Assembly: GCA_900404475.1 (NCBI GenBank) | Contig: OUQQ01000017.1 | Location: 1-64,000, forward strand | Reading direction: 5' to 3' | DNA length: 64,000 nt | Source: Spongospora subterranea | Taxonomy: Eukaryota > Endomyxa > Phytomyxea > Plasmodiophorida > Plasmodiophoridae | In this document: positions 11,940 to 22,951 of the stretch, piece after piece | Layout of the letters: every line of letters begins with the position of its first letter | How positions within the stretch are numbered: the stretch's first letter is position 1 | Translations under genes and position numbers: made by a program | Notes under the pieces: model-generated | Database searches by the model: none | What the model saw: the letters and a program-made list of their open reading frames with translations, nothing else | What the model was told of the DNA's origin: nothing

Positions 11940-13407
11940 CTGCTGCTGTATTTCTTGAGATTGGTAATGATATGAGCGAAATTCCCGCGGAACTGCGCTT
12001 AAATCAAGCGGACATCGATTCTGTTAAATCGAAACTAGACCGAGAACTAGAATTTTGTCAAATTTGCAAAACGTCAATACTGAAATATGAGGACATATAC
12101 AGATTGGGTTAGTCAAACTTGCTCCATCGTACAGTGAATTTTTCATCCTTCAAATGCATGCAGATGATGGAATACTGTGTAAATTCCACTATATCGAAAA
12201 GGGACCGCCATGTTCAGTGTGCTGGGGTCCTCTTACAAATCATAACGATTCATGCCGCATCAGTAACGGAACGCGCGCCCATAACTCTTGTGCTGTCTGC
12301 TCGGAATGCCTAAGTCGGTTTGTTCTGGAAGTTTGTGGTTTCTATTAACAGTTTTCTCCAGCCCATTCAAATGGAGAAACAATGATCGAGTGGAAAGAGG
12401 AGATGTATTGCAAAAATGACTTTCTGGACTTATTTAGAAGATCTTGCTCTGCGTGCAGCAATCCAACAGAGAAGGATTTTTGCTCAATCGGCGGGAAATC
12501 TTTTCATCGGCAATGTATTGCCTGCTTTCAGTGCCACGCTTTTCTTGGAGATGGGGAGTCTCAAATTGTCATGATGCGAACTGGCGATCAAATTTATTGT
12601 GAAAAGCATGCTAGAGAGGCAATGTTGAGCTTATGTTGCTCCATTTGTCAGCTAGGTATTGCAGCCCACCTTGATCGTTTGATATGGCATAACATGACGC
12701 ACTCAGAAATCCACAGCGACCAGAATGCTTCGACATTAAACATTGCGCCGTATCGATTTCACTGGGAATGTGCCTCATGTTCAGTCTGTGGTAAAAATGC
12801 TGTGATGGATTCCCCAGAATCATACCATATAATCAATCACAACCCCGTTTCTATTGTATGCCATCAGGATTATATCGTAAGTCTTTTGTTTTAATGTCTG
12901 CTGAATGTCTATCAGTAATATGATATACAGCAGCTGAGTACGATAGTAGAGTGTCCGTCGTGCAAAAATACGATCGAAATGGGCCAAAACAGGACACTTG
13001 TTGCGGGAACTCCGTATCATCTAGACTGCTTGCGTTGCTCAATTTGCCAGACAAGGTTTCTTGAGTTCAAATTCTTGTTTCAATATTGATTGTTGTTGGG
13101 TGTCCACAGTCTGCTACATAGGACAATCTACGAACACAATGGAAAACTGATCTGTCATTCTGATTACGATGCGATGAGGGCGACGATAAAGGAAGGGAAA
13201 GTCTCATTGTGCGAAGCTTGTGGGGAACTGATCCGCTCAACAAGGAAAGGTGTGAAAGTCAAAGGCCGGAAAATGCACCAGGACTGTGTCAAGTGCAGCG
13301 TATGCGATGAGAAACTGGGGACCGTCGGCCACATAGTCTTCATCCATCGGAAAAAACTTCTGTGCGAGAAGCACCATTTAGAAATAGGAGGAGGATCGGA
13401 ATCATAG
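11940..13407 (+). CDS. Multi-LIM-domain protein (probably the 3' part of the SH3 gene upstream)
   Basis: LIM zinc-finger spacing (C-x2-C ... H-x2-C, C-x2-C ... C-x2-[CH]) repeats through exons at about 11940-12110, 12165-12345, 12382-12875, 12934-13060 and 13120-13407. The pairs I can count start CQIC, CSVC, CSAC...CIACFQC, CSIC...CASC, CPSC...CLRCSIC and CEAC...CVKCSVC. That makes at least five LIM domains, the first split by an intron. LIM domains mediate protein binding, often at actin or Rho-signalling sites. The 5' exons continue a frame from the SH3-bearing region (AAVFLEIGNDMSEIPAEL), with no obvious promoter between. The stop is the TAG at 13405-13407. The combination of SH3 and five or more LIM domains is not one I recognise as a named fungal protein. 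Confidence 0.75.
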
Positions 13408-13748
13408 GAATAGATTTTAGATTAGCATATCGGGTGTTGCCAATAAATCCGGATTGGTGATGTTATTTATTTCAAGTCTCTGTTTTTTGTTACCGATCGT
13501 ACTTGCAATTATACTCTCTGCGGGTCCACTAGTTTCGAGGCCGCGGACCGACGAGCGTCAAAAGCCTGTCATAATTAATCGGAGATTAATCGCAATCGTT
13601 TGGGTTTGTAGCAATAGGAACCTCTCGCCGGCACACAGCCTGGTCGCGGGTGTGCTGGGCCAGTCTGCATCTGTGATCAGATAGCCCAGCGTTTATGAAA
13701 CTGGATCAAGCTGTTGGCCGAACTCAGTGAGCGGCGCGCTTCTTCGGC
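13408..13748. other. Intergenic spacer
   Basis: About 340 bases between the LIM gene stop and the Med15-like start codon. It holds a short weak frame at 13454-13684 whose composition is not convincing. No repeat or RNA gene seen. Confidence 0.4.
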
Positions 13749-15932
13749 ATGTCGCAGACCGGGAAAGAGCTTAGGGAAATGATGCGAAGAAATCTGTCAG
13801 TTGTTTTCGCTTCTTGACGATTTTTTCTCTAAGAGTTTTTTTACACAGGTTTAATGAACTTTCCAGTTTTTTTACAAACGACGAAGAAGGTCGAAGAATA
13901 TCAGCTCAAATTGAAGATAAATTTTTCCAAAACTCTCGAAATCAGGTTTCATAAATATTGATTTCACGAAACTTCCTAACTGAATACGTGCATCTTGACG
14001 CAGGAGGAGTACCTAACCGCGTTCATGAAGCATTTAGAACAGCTGAAAACATTGAAGGTGGAGGCTTATGCTCAGTCTATGACCATTCCGTCTCAGACGC
14101 AAACTTCAACCGCTGAGACGACCCCCGCATTAACCCCGGTTTGCTCTAACACTCCAAATTTTTTGGGGTTTATTGCTAAACGGTTAGTTTCTTAGAGTTT
14201 AGAATCGTTGCGGAAGTCGGCTTCTGTAACCGCTTCATTGCCAGCGACGATTGTTCCCACCGCAGCGGGCACCGCAGCCTCAGCAGAGATGCAGTCGAGA
14301 AACTTGGAAATTGTAGAGTATCTTTCTCAATGTCAGAAGAAAATATCGCCTGCATTTCTGGAGTCAATTGTTGACCCAAGGCAAAAGGCCTTCTTTGAAC
14401 TTTTGATCAATGAAATCCGCAGTGTTCGTGCAACGTTAGCGCAAGGTGTTCCTCCAACTCATCCAGAACTCGGTCCAAGAATAAAAGTCATTGTCGAAAA
14501 GGTATCAGATTTTTTTTTCTCTGAAACAGAATCTGGCGAACTACATTGGAGCATACATTTTTCTGGCTTGAATGGTCAAGTTCCACTGTTCACATTCTCA
14601 CAATGGGGTTTCTCAGGTTAGAGCTATAATCAAGTCCCAACAAGTGCATTCTCAACGTCCCCAAGCCCTACCGCAACAGACACAACAACCATCGACACAG
14701 CCACAACCGCCGTCCTTACGTCAAAATCTGGTTCGTTTTTCGAAATCATTGCCGTATACCATCTTGTCAATGCCTATTTGCAGCCGTCTTTGACTCGGCA
14801 TATTCCATTGGCGCAAGCAGTCTCGGAGCCGATAACCGCGGCAATGATTGGAGCAAAACGAAAACGAAAACCGGCTGAGCCGCGCCGGCCAGCTACGAAG
14901 CAGACGAAGTCGGCTGCCGCTCCAGTTATGAACAGCTCTAAGGCGACGGGAACCTCAGCCGCCCCCATTTCATCTCGGCAAGCTCCAGCGATGGTGAAAA
15001 CTGACTCAATGGCGGATCCCAACGCCGTCGTTCCAGGTTACTGTTTGCTGTCATTTCTTCCGATTTGTCTAGAACTGCTTTGTTTAGGCATTCAAGGGTT
15101 TTTCGATCAGGTTGTCACGTTTGATAAGAAACCAAAAGCAAATCAGTTGCGTCAGTCAGCCTTGCGAATTGAGTCGATGCTTGAATATATTCGAACAAGG
15201 GAAGGATTCGAAGCGGCTCAGATTGCACGTAATGCATCGATTGCTACATCCAAACAACAAGCTGCCTCAGAAATTCAGAGCCGCGTCACTTCTCCAGTGT
15301 ATGGTCGAAAAATGTTTTCTCTCGTGTGTTTCAGCGGTATTTTGTTGAGCCCGTATGTTTTAGGCCAAGTGCAACAGGCTCCTGCGAGAGGCAGACGGAT
15401 ACGGATGATATTGGAACCTCTGCTGACTACATTGTCGTAGGTGTGGTTTAGACGTATTTTTGCATGAGCTGATACATGCCTTCAGGGACAGACTTTGCTG
15501 GCTGGTGAATCGGCACCTTTGCCAGATGAAATATTGGTTACGGCTGATGATATACCATATAATCGGGAGCTTGATCAAATTCAGCTGTCTGGATTGTTCA
15601 ATATTCTGGATGTTCCGTGTAAAAACGCTTCGTGGCGTATGCTGAAATTTGATCTGATTGCAGCTGGAGTACCCTCATTGCTGGTGGGAATCCGAAACGA
15701 CTACAACGAAAAAGACTGTACTGCTATTTGTTCAAGTGGTCCTAGCGTCTGCCTTGATCGTATTGATTATCGGGCACAGAAGGGCAATAGCAGTCTCAGT
15801 GACGCCAATATTATTCAGATCGATGCACTTCTCAGGCGGTGTATGGCGCAACGCCGTCCATGTCTGTACGATCTGGTTTGTACGTGGCATAGTGCCATTA
15901 AGCATGTATTCTCTATTGATACCAATTCATAA
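13749..15932 (+). CDS. KIX-domain Mediator tail subunit, Med15/Gal11-like
   Basis: The start MSQTGKELREMMRRNL at 13749 splices (GTCAGT...ACACAG) to an exon with FNELSSFFTNDEEGRRIS. That exon splices to EEYLTAFMKHLEQLK, giving the three-helix KIX pattern typical of Med15 (A/I-x-x-[IM]-E-x-x-x-F-x-x-[SA] then EEYL). Low-complexity Thr/Pro/Gln-rich stretches follow (about 14090-14290, 14640-14730), as do a helical block, a basic patch (14850-14910, KRKRKP and RRPATKQTK) and a C-terminal folded region (about 15490-15930, LPDEILVTADDIPYN). Med15 sits in the Mediator tail and contacts activators through KIX. The layout fits. The C-terminal assignment rests on position and composition only, so another KIX protein cannot be excluded. 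It converges on the minus-strand gene ending at 16017. Confidence 0.55.
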
Positions 15933-16016
15933 TTATCTAAATACACCCATTTTAGAAAATTGTATTTAGTAGTATCTTAATCGGATATATAGTATGGTAG
16001 ATGATTCTTGCCTCGC

Positions 16017-17259
16017 CTAATGACTATTTTTCAAAGCGGCAATTTCTTCCTGCAACTCCTCAATCTTTTTTAAACTTTTGTCTAAGCTCTTTGTTAAATC
16101 CGATTCTAGCGACTCCATTGCCGTGGCGACCACCTCTTTGTCTGCATCACGGTCGGCAATATGCTGTGCCTCTCTTTCCGAGATCTATCGAATCAGATTT
16201 TAGCAAAATGCAAGGTTATAGGCAAACTATGTACATATTCCACGCCATTTTGAATGACTTCTGCGTTCTGCTGCAAAAGCAACTGTTGGCTGAAGAGTAA
16301 CTCATCACAACGAACTTGTAGTGTAGCATTCTTTGTCTTAAGAACCTTTATTTCAGCTTGCAAAGCGGCCTATAGCAAGACATATGAGATGATAAAGCTC
16401 TGTTGAACCAAGACGCAGCAAGTGACCCAGTAAATTTGGTCAGTTCCACACGTCATTAAAACGGTAAAATTTACAACCGCAACAATTATGAACAGCGCGC
16501 AATAGAGCAAACAAATAGGGAATTTGATTTGAAACGTAATCACCCAACCTTTTCGGCATCATGAACCCTAGCGTTGGTTATGACAGAGCGCTCAACAACG
16601 GGATTAGGTTTAGGGAGGGGCGTTTGCATCGCAGAGGTGGCAACCATGCAATTATACATCAGAGAAATTTCGACAATGTGTGATTTCAATGAATCAATAT
16701 GACTACATTTCTGAATGCATTGATTACAGAGTGCTTTTGGCGAGAACGAAAAAGGGAACCTCTTCAAGTGCCCGTATATGATCACGATCATTCTCGTGTT
16801 CATTGACAGCAGCAATCAGCGCCGATTTGATCCGGTTGTATTTCTCCAGCTGTATGTCGTATCGGACGCTCATGTCTGTGCACTCCTGCTGTAGTTTCTC
16901 AGACTTTGCCAGTGCCTCTGCTAATTCTGTCTCATGCTAGGCAAAATCAGCAAATTGCCTTGAGGCAAACAAAAACGAACGTACTTTATTGACCAAACAC
17001 TGTAGATCGCTTATATCTTTTTGTTGAGATTTAGTCTTCTTTCTTAATTGCACTTCCACTGCCGATATCCCATCAGGTACTCTATCCCGCTTCTTAGACA
17101 CTTCCCGGGCTTCCTAATCAAACCCGCGAATTAAAACTCTGCGCTGGCGTATTCAAATGCACGACCGCAAACGCCGATTACCTTCCACTGGTTCAGCTGG
17201 AGAGCACGTGAAGTGTTCTCGTTGACGTTCGACAGCGGTTTGCGCCCTGAAGAACTCAT
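16017..17259 (-). CDS. Coiled-coil protein, function unknown
   Basis: On the minus strand, ATG at 17259 begins MSSSGRKPLSNVNENTSRAL. Four or more short exons follow: about 17259-17183, 17115-16985 (basic; LRKKTKSQQKDISDLQCLV), 16937-16760 (ETELAEALAKSEKLQQE), 16372-16235 (LQAEIKVLKTKNATLQVR) and 16190-16017 (a Glu/Lys heptad region ending in KNSH and TAG). Nearly all of it is heptad-rich and predicted coiled coil. The GRKPLSNVNEN start resembles N-termini of spindle or kinetochore proteins, which carry similar degradation or phosphorylation motifs. That is only a resemblance. The 3' end is tail-to-tail with the Med15-like gene, about 85 bases apart. Confidence 0.55.
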
Positions 17260-17568
17260 CTGCCCTGCACGAGACAATCCAAAACCCGTCCCGTAATCAC
17301 GATAATCGCCTGATCCAATCTACCATCAAACGACGGTTGTGAGAGAAGTCCAGTGATGGACTGCCCGGCCCTTCTCACAGTCACGCAATCCAACGCTTCT
17401 GTCACAGGCACTGACTGGCATCTTATTCGAATCGCGCGCCACAATCAATCATCTAAAACCACAAACCACAATGGTATTCGAACTGTGTTCAGATGATGTA
17501 TTGGTTATGGCGTTTGCGTTCCAGGAAGGAACCAGGCTGCATTGGAGTGACCAGCAGGTAGAACGCGG

Positions 17569-17662
17569 CTCCTAAGGTGCCCTGTCTGCAGAACCGATTC
17601 ACACTAGAATCGGACTGTTTGATAAAGACACAGATAATTTCGGCAGTCAGACACCTTAGGAG
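17569..17662. repeat. Nested hairpin / foldback sequence
   Basis: A perfect 11-bp inverted repeat (CTCCTAAGGTG at 17569-17579 and CACCTTAGGAG at 17652-17662) encloses a second stem, CCGATTC/GAATCGG (17594-17600 and 17607-17613), with a 6-base loop. The flanks of the stems also pair partly. It could be a MITE-like remnant or a structured promoter element at the edge of the retroelement island. Confidence 0.6.
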
Positions 17663-17715
17663 TGGCGTGAATATATTCTGTTCTCGTATCGGTGCACCTT
17701 TTAACCTGATTTAAT

Positions 17716-18900
17716 ATGGTGGCTCATCACTCTGACGCCAAATCGCTTGGGGGCAACACCACACGGCAGACCGTCGCCTCACTGAATCGACGTCAATCCG
17801 AGTTCGAGAATTACAAACAGCGACGCTTTGACGAGCTGATGATCACTTTACAGCTATTCGGGCGCCTTCTTCAACTACGGACCCTCAACGCCAACGCATC
17901 CAACACGGCTGGTCCCCGACCGCGCTGATCAACTGCTGGGAATCCCAGCACTGCGAGCTCTTCGCATCGTTATCGATATCGACGGTATTGTGCGGTCAAT
18001 CTTAAACCCTTTAGCGAAATGACCGTCCCGGAGGACCCAGGCCGATCGAAGTCGCTGCAAACACGCAAGTGGTCAACCCTAACGAGATCATGCTGCCTCC
18101 CTGGTCCAAAACCCTGGTCGACGCCGACATCCAGCACAACTTGAAAGGCGCTGCTACAATCAATCGTCGTCCCACCGCCTGGCTGCTGCGTACGCCCATA
18201 ACGAAGTCAACTCTTGCACCACCGCGGTGCTGATTTCGAACCTGACGCACGAACCCGTGCTGATCCCGAAGGCTTCACAGTCGCGGCCGCGGCACCACTT
18301 CTTGTCGCAACGTTGGCGACCGACTCTGTTGTGACACCCTGGATTTCAGGGCGTCCCGACGGCCTACTGTTATCAAGTTCGCTGGCATCTTCACCTCGGT
18401 CGGACATCGTGCCATCAGGAGTCCCCGACACGGTCGAACACTGCATCGTTGGCGACCCACCTTGCATCGCTCGATTGATGCAGGCAGCGGTTAGCCGCGG
18501 AAACCTTCAGCAACTCCTGGATTCAGGTACCGGCCCGTGGACGGGCGTCGTCGTGATCACGCCAAGGCAATCGACCGGGCATTTGGCGACTCACCACTGA
18601 TTATCGTCGTTTGTATGACGTGACCAGTTTCAACGCAAATCCGATGGCGACAGCCTCCTTCTCCTACCAAGCGCGCCTTCAAAAAAAAAGGGTGTCGAAC
18701 GCAGCTGCTGCAACCTCAGTCCTCGGCTGGTGAACCGCCGACCCCCGCCTTCGTTGCCTACGATCGGTTTGACAGAATCTCGAGGCAGGCCAAGAAACCT
18801 ATTAGTTGTTGATGGCGCCATCCTGTTTGTCCCCATAACCGTTCCCCTTTTTCTCATCATCATTGTCCGGAATGTGAATCATGACCCATAGGGATCCATG
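17716..18900 (+). mobile_element. Decayed LTR-retrotransposon (Ty3-like) gag-pol remnant
   Basis: Reading frames here are broken and switch frame without splice sites. At about 18575-18650 the plus strand reads TTDYRRLYDVTSFNANPMA, which matches the start of Ty3-type reverse transcriptases (D-Y-R-x-L-N-x-V-T ... P-[ML]-P). Upstream, at about 18200-18270, a frame reads NLTHEPVLIPKA, like the strand-and-PKG segment between protease and reverse transcriptase. 17716-17928 is a short basic frame that may be gag-derived. No LTRs, no YxDD box and no integrase were found. It is a fossil, not an active element. Confidence 0.5.
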
Positions 18901-19198
18901 ACGGAAGCTCTTAAGTTGTGTTTGGCCTGATAGGCCTCAAATTCCACTATCTAGTCGCCCTGGCGTCGTTAGCTGTGATGTTTTGGTTGCGTTAATCAGG
19001 GCTGTCAAAGGGACGATGTTGAATGTAGGGTTGTAGCCCTAAGAAACATCCCCAAATACCACCCATGAGGTTGACCAAATCGTAGAATGCAACTGGCATC
19101 AGGACAAGCCGAGACACTCAATTTCCTGATGAGGCTCTGTAACCTCGACGCTCTCACCAGGATTCCCCGGTGGGAAGTCGCTGCAACAGGATTTGCCT
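18900..19198. other. Gene-free stretch of the transposon island
   Basis: No convincing coding, RNA gene or repeat seen on either strand. Confidence 0.35.
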
Positions 19199-19492
19199 TC
19201 ATCTAACATTGTTTCCAGGGTCCCCAAGTTTCGTTAACTTTCCCTTCTGAGCATAAAATGCCTGCAACGGTTTCTGAATATTCCCGCAGCACTTTGCTGA
19301 ACTCATGTCGAATTCACGATTGAACAATGTACCACCAGATCGAGCGTCAAGTGCCCATTGCGAGTTGATCCAACTATACATTACAATCGTATCACCATCT
19401 ATGCAACATTCCGTTCTCTCATTCGACTCTTCCGGTCTTTGTCGACAAATCAGATCACACTTCAAATTGATCTGTTCCACGAAATTCACCAA
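19199..19492 (-). CDS. Short hypothetical frame, possibly a gene fragment
   Basis: An uninterrupted 97-codon minus-strand frame with plausible amino-acid composition, for example DGDTIVMYSWINSQWALDA followed by a Cys pair. No family is recognised and no splice partner was established. It may be a fragment of the same locus as the candidate gene at 19.88-20.47 kb, which lies upstream on the same strand. Confidence 0.25.
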   Translation of the reverse strand: MVNFVEQINLKCDLICRQRPEESNERTECCIDGDTIVMYSWINSQWALDARSGGTLFNREFDMSSAKCCGNIQKPLQAFYAQKGKLTKLGDPGNNVR

Positions 19493-19884
19493 GAGACTCG
19501 GGGGCCTTCACTACCAACGATGGATCTGATACCAGGTGGATATCTTTAGTTCGTATATGATAATCAGCAGGGCAAATCAGACCTTGTTCGCATTGACTCC
19601 CTCGAGTTTTCTTTGCATTTCAACTTCTACAGAGTCGTCTTTGTGATAATGCTTCATGTCTTTCTTTCGCTATTTATTACGTGAATTGACTTCTCGGATG
19701 AAAGGCCATCCGAAAAGGAAGCCGTTTACGTTTTCTATGCTAGAAAATATCGAAAGAAAAACATTAAGCATTTTCACGATAATCATGGCCACGGCATGCA
19801 TTACTTCTCAAACGTCTACGAGGAGGACGTTCCAACCCGGGAGGATGGTACTTTCGTCAAAGTTCAAAAGTTTACTAAGATATA

Positions 19885-20474
19885 TTAGATTCTGCTGTCA
19901 TGAGTGGTCATACTGGTGATGTTAGCGTTGAATTTTGCCCCCGCGCAATGGCTATTTGTGGCGTTGTTACGTACGAAATCAGGCCAAAGGTGATGACTTT
20001 CGTCAATCCCAAATTTTTGTAGGAAATACAAACACTGGGGATAAGTCAAGTTGACAGCTGCGCCTGATACAATCTGTTTTATACGAGCTCGCTCCGGCCA
20101 CGGCACATCGCCGCTGAACCGGATCTTGTCCTTGAAGCTAATTTCGCCTATATCACACCGTGAACAACTCACTGCGTTTGATGGAAATAGACAAGCCAAT
20201 GCAACACTATCAACAAATATCGGATTTGAAGTGAATAATCAAATTGTCACTGATTTTCATGTTATAAACAATTTGAACATGTTTTATGAAACAAACATCC
20301 GTCAGCAACGCCCTGAATGAACTGACCTTCAAAAACACTATTAACACAGTCCAGTTGTCGATGGAGCAGCGAGTTGGAACTACTTCCATGATCACAGCTG
20401 TGGCGATTATTTGATTTTGTACCCTGACGTTTATTACCTCCCGTCGCAATCTCCAACGTTGGCTTCGCAGCCAC
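19885..20474 (-). CDS. Hypothetical two-exon protein
   Basis: On the minus strand, an exon starting near 20474 (MAAKPTLEIATGG...) runs to LDCVNSVFE. A consensus donor GTCAGT near 20325 and an acceptor GATATAG near 20170 would join it in phase to GEISFKDKIRFSGDVPWPER. The frame then runs about 75 more residues to a stop at 19885. The joined product has balanced composition and four or five cysteines. No family recognised, and expression is not shown. The plus-strand frame at 20051-20320 overlaps it and looks like a shadow. Confidence 0.35.
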
Positions 20475-20640
20475 CTATTCGAACAAACCCCCTCAGCCGC
20501 AAACCACACATCGCAGCGGCATGATGCAGCCATTACCGGTCTACATAGGTTGGCGACCATGGTTCACGCGAAGCCAATCAGCCAATGGCATTAATCAAAT
20601 GATCGCAACCGAAATAGAGGTTCCCCATTAATACCCGCTA

Positions 20641-21280
20641 TTAGCGGACCCTGCGCCCCGAAGCGTAAACGTCAGTGGCGCAGTCACTCATTTCCACTGG
20701 CACATTGGCGCAAAACAAGCGCCAACGAGTCGCCAACCCGGTGTTGCGCAGGGATGGCGCACGCCTACGGTGGTTGCTCTCTGGTTCTGTTGAAATGACG
20801 TCCGAGTCAAGTTTTTGGTCTGTGTCATCAAGTTTATTTCCTGACTCAACGCAACGCGATAGACGAGAACTCGGGCAGCGTCTTGACGCAGTATCAGGCT
20901 GTAAAACGCAGGCATCTGCGGCGAACGGCAACCGCGACTTTGGGATTTGCATCTTCCAAAGAGTCATTCTCATCGTAGATACATTCTCGTCCTTCAGCTC
21001 GCGACCTGTCGGGAAACACGAACGGCTGCTGTCAAAGAAAGCGCTCCCTGATGGCACAGACGATCGCGCACATCAAATTGTCATGGGCCGGTCGTGCAAT
21101 CCTTGGAGAGCGAGGTTGAACAATAGGAGACGCCCCAGAAGTGCTTTCCAAAGTTCGCGCGGCTGGGGCGTGATTGATGTGCATGGGATCATAAGTGCCA
21201 TGAGAGGGTGGCCTCCGCAAATAAACTTCGCCGACCGTTCAGAATTCTGCCCAACGTTGTCGTCAACCAGAATTCATTAA
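20641..21280. other. Unresolved open frames on both strands
   Basis: Long frames exist on both strands here (plus 20675-21280, minus 20641-21057 and 21032-21220), but none shows a known motif and they overlap extensively. Base composition is richer in G+C than the neighbours, as in the retroelement remnant at 18 kb, so decayed transposon sequence is the likeliest content. Confidence 0.3.
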
Positions 21281-21579
21281 CACTTAATCTGGATTTCGAA
21301 AAAATGTTTCGAGTGCACGTTTAAAAAAACCTTTGATATCTGCAGAGGTTCTGCGAAAGCATGTTGGTCCAAGTTCCATTTCAGTTTTCGAAATTTGAGC
21401 GAGTTTTTTCCAGAACTTATCTCTACTCGATGTGGGACATGTGCTAGGAGTGAAAGCAAGTAATTGACCGACTCAAGAAGCCCAGAACTATCTGGATTGA
21501 TGACCCGGAGGTCATTTTGTGATTTCTAGGGCGGTGACGCCGCTTTCCATCACATATCGCTATATTGTGTCTGGAGATC

Positions 21580-22951
21580 ATGAATGGGCTCGCTCTCCTC
21601 GTGTTCCTGCTTCTGTTGACGGAGCAAACTCTGGCGCAATGCAGAGCCCCAGCTCGTTCAGATGGAAAATGTGGACCGTGGAACAACGCCTCTACTTGCG
21701 CTGGCGCCAACTGTTGTAGTGGATTCGGCTGGTAAGACCCATCAGTCTTTACCCAACACCGTCATCATGATGGTTTTCCAGGTGCGGAACTGGACCAGAG
21801 TGGTGTAATCAGAACTCTTTCTGTTTACCCAATATGACCACCAAATTGCCGACTAACGAAACGAAACTGCCGCCTGGCACAGCACAATTGCCATCCGTAA
21901 ATTTCACATCGAACACGACGAAATTGCCACCCTTGCTTGCTAAACCGTTAACGAGGCAATCGACACCAGCGCCATCCCTGCTACCGACCTCCAGACGATC
22001 GACACAAGCGCCATCCGTGGTTGCTCAGCCGACCTCCAGACGAACGACACAAGTGCCATCGGTGGTTCCGACCAACGCCCCGCCATCGACACAGCAACGC
22101 ACAACGGTGATCGCTCCAAGAAGGGAAGAGATCAGGGCGCTGCGTTCGTGCGGTGATGGGAAGCGTGTGATTGCGTTAACGTTTGACGATGGGCCACAAC
22201 CGGATGTCGGTGGTGCATTACTGGATGAGCTGCGCGCCAACAAGATCGTGGCCACGTATTTTAGCTCGCCGGCCGCGAACGGGGAGGAACAGCTCCCTGC
22301 TCGCTGCGATCTCATGAGGCGGATTGTAAAGGAGGGCCATAGTATGCAGTTGCACAGTTTCACCCATCCCCATTTCGCCAATCTAACTCGGCAGCAATTC
22401 GATAGCGAGATGACGCGATCACAGCAGTTTCTGCAGACTTGTGATGCTCGCCCAATCATGTTTCGGCCTCCTTTCGGGGAAGTGACTCCTGAGCAAGTTC
22501 AAACGATCAACCAGAAATATAGTATTTGGCCATATTCTCATCTATTGTTATTTCAGGTAATCACGATGTGCTTGAATTGTAGATATGACGATAGCAATGT
22601 GGAATGTGGATCCAAGCGATTTCTCAAATCCGACGGACTCGGCTCAGGCCATTCGCGACCGTGTTGTGCAACAGTTCGAGTCGCTGGTCGGCATCGGGAA
22701 TTCTGCCATTGTCCTCCTACATGAAGAGGAAGCCGGGAAACGTCCCGGTAAGTTTATTTCCAGCCACTGCTCGCAAAGCGTTGAGGTCGCGCCGTTTAGG
22801 GCTGGTGACAATGTTGGTGGAATACTTCCAAGGCCTGAAATACACGTTCGTGACGGTTCCACAATGCTATAATAATTGCGGCCAAGCGATTTGCGGCGGG
22901 TTGGACACTGGAGTCACATTTATGGGCGTCGAATCATTCTTTTTTCCATAA
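21580..22951 (+). CDS. Secreted chitin deacetylase with hevein-type chitin-binding domain
   Basis: Four exons, 21580-21731, 21782-22521, 22583-22747 and 22800-22951, total 1209 bases, an exact coding length of 402 residues. All introns are GT-AG (50, 61 and 52 nt). Residues 1-19 form a signal peptide ending ...TLA. Next is a CBM18/hevein domain with eight-cysteine spacing (CRAPARSDGKCG ... CCSGFGWCG ... CNQNSFC), split by intron 1, and then a Thr/Pro linker with SRRxTQxPSVV repeats. The NodB deacetylase domain carries TFDDGP (metal/base), HSFTHPH, RPPFGE, WNVDPSDF and LLHEE, the last with Glu in place of the usual Asp after His. The enzyme removes acetyl groups from cell-wall chitin. The end (CGQAICGG...) is hydrophobic. 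Confidence 0.92.

Noticed and set aside
18214..18600. A 128-codon plus-strand frame as a protein gene
   Set aside because: The retroelement-like peptides lie in a different frame of the same DNA, so this frame is a shadow of a decayed pol region.
20641..21280. Two long overlapping frames on opposite strands as a possible gene
   Set aside because: No motif, no splice support, and equally open frames on both strands; probably base-composition effects in decayed repeat DNA.
22748..22763. A 16-nt micro-intron (GTAAGT...CCAG) in the chitin deacetylase gene
   Set aside because: The same donor paired with the TTTAG acceptor at 22799 gives a normal 52-nt intron, keeps the same frame, and restores the usual spacing between the His motif and KYTFVTVPQC.
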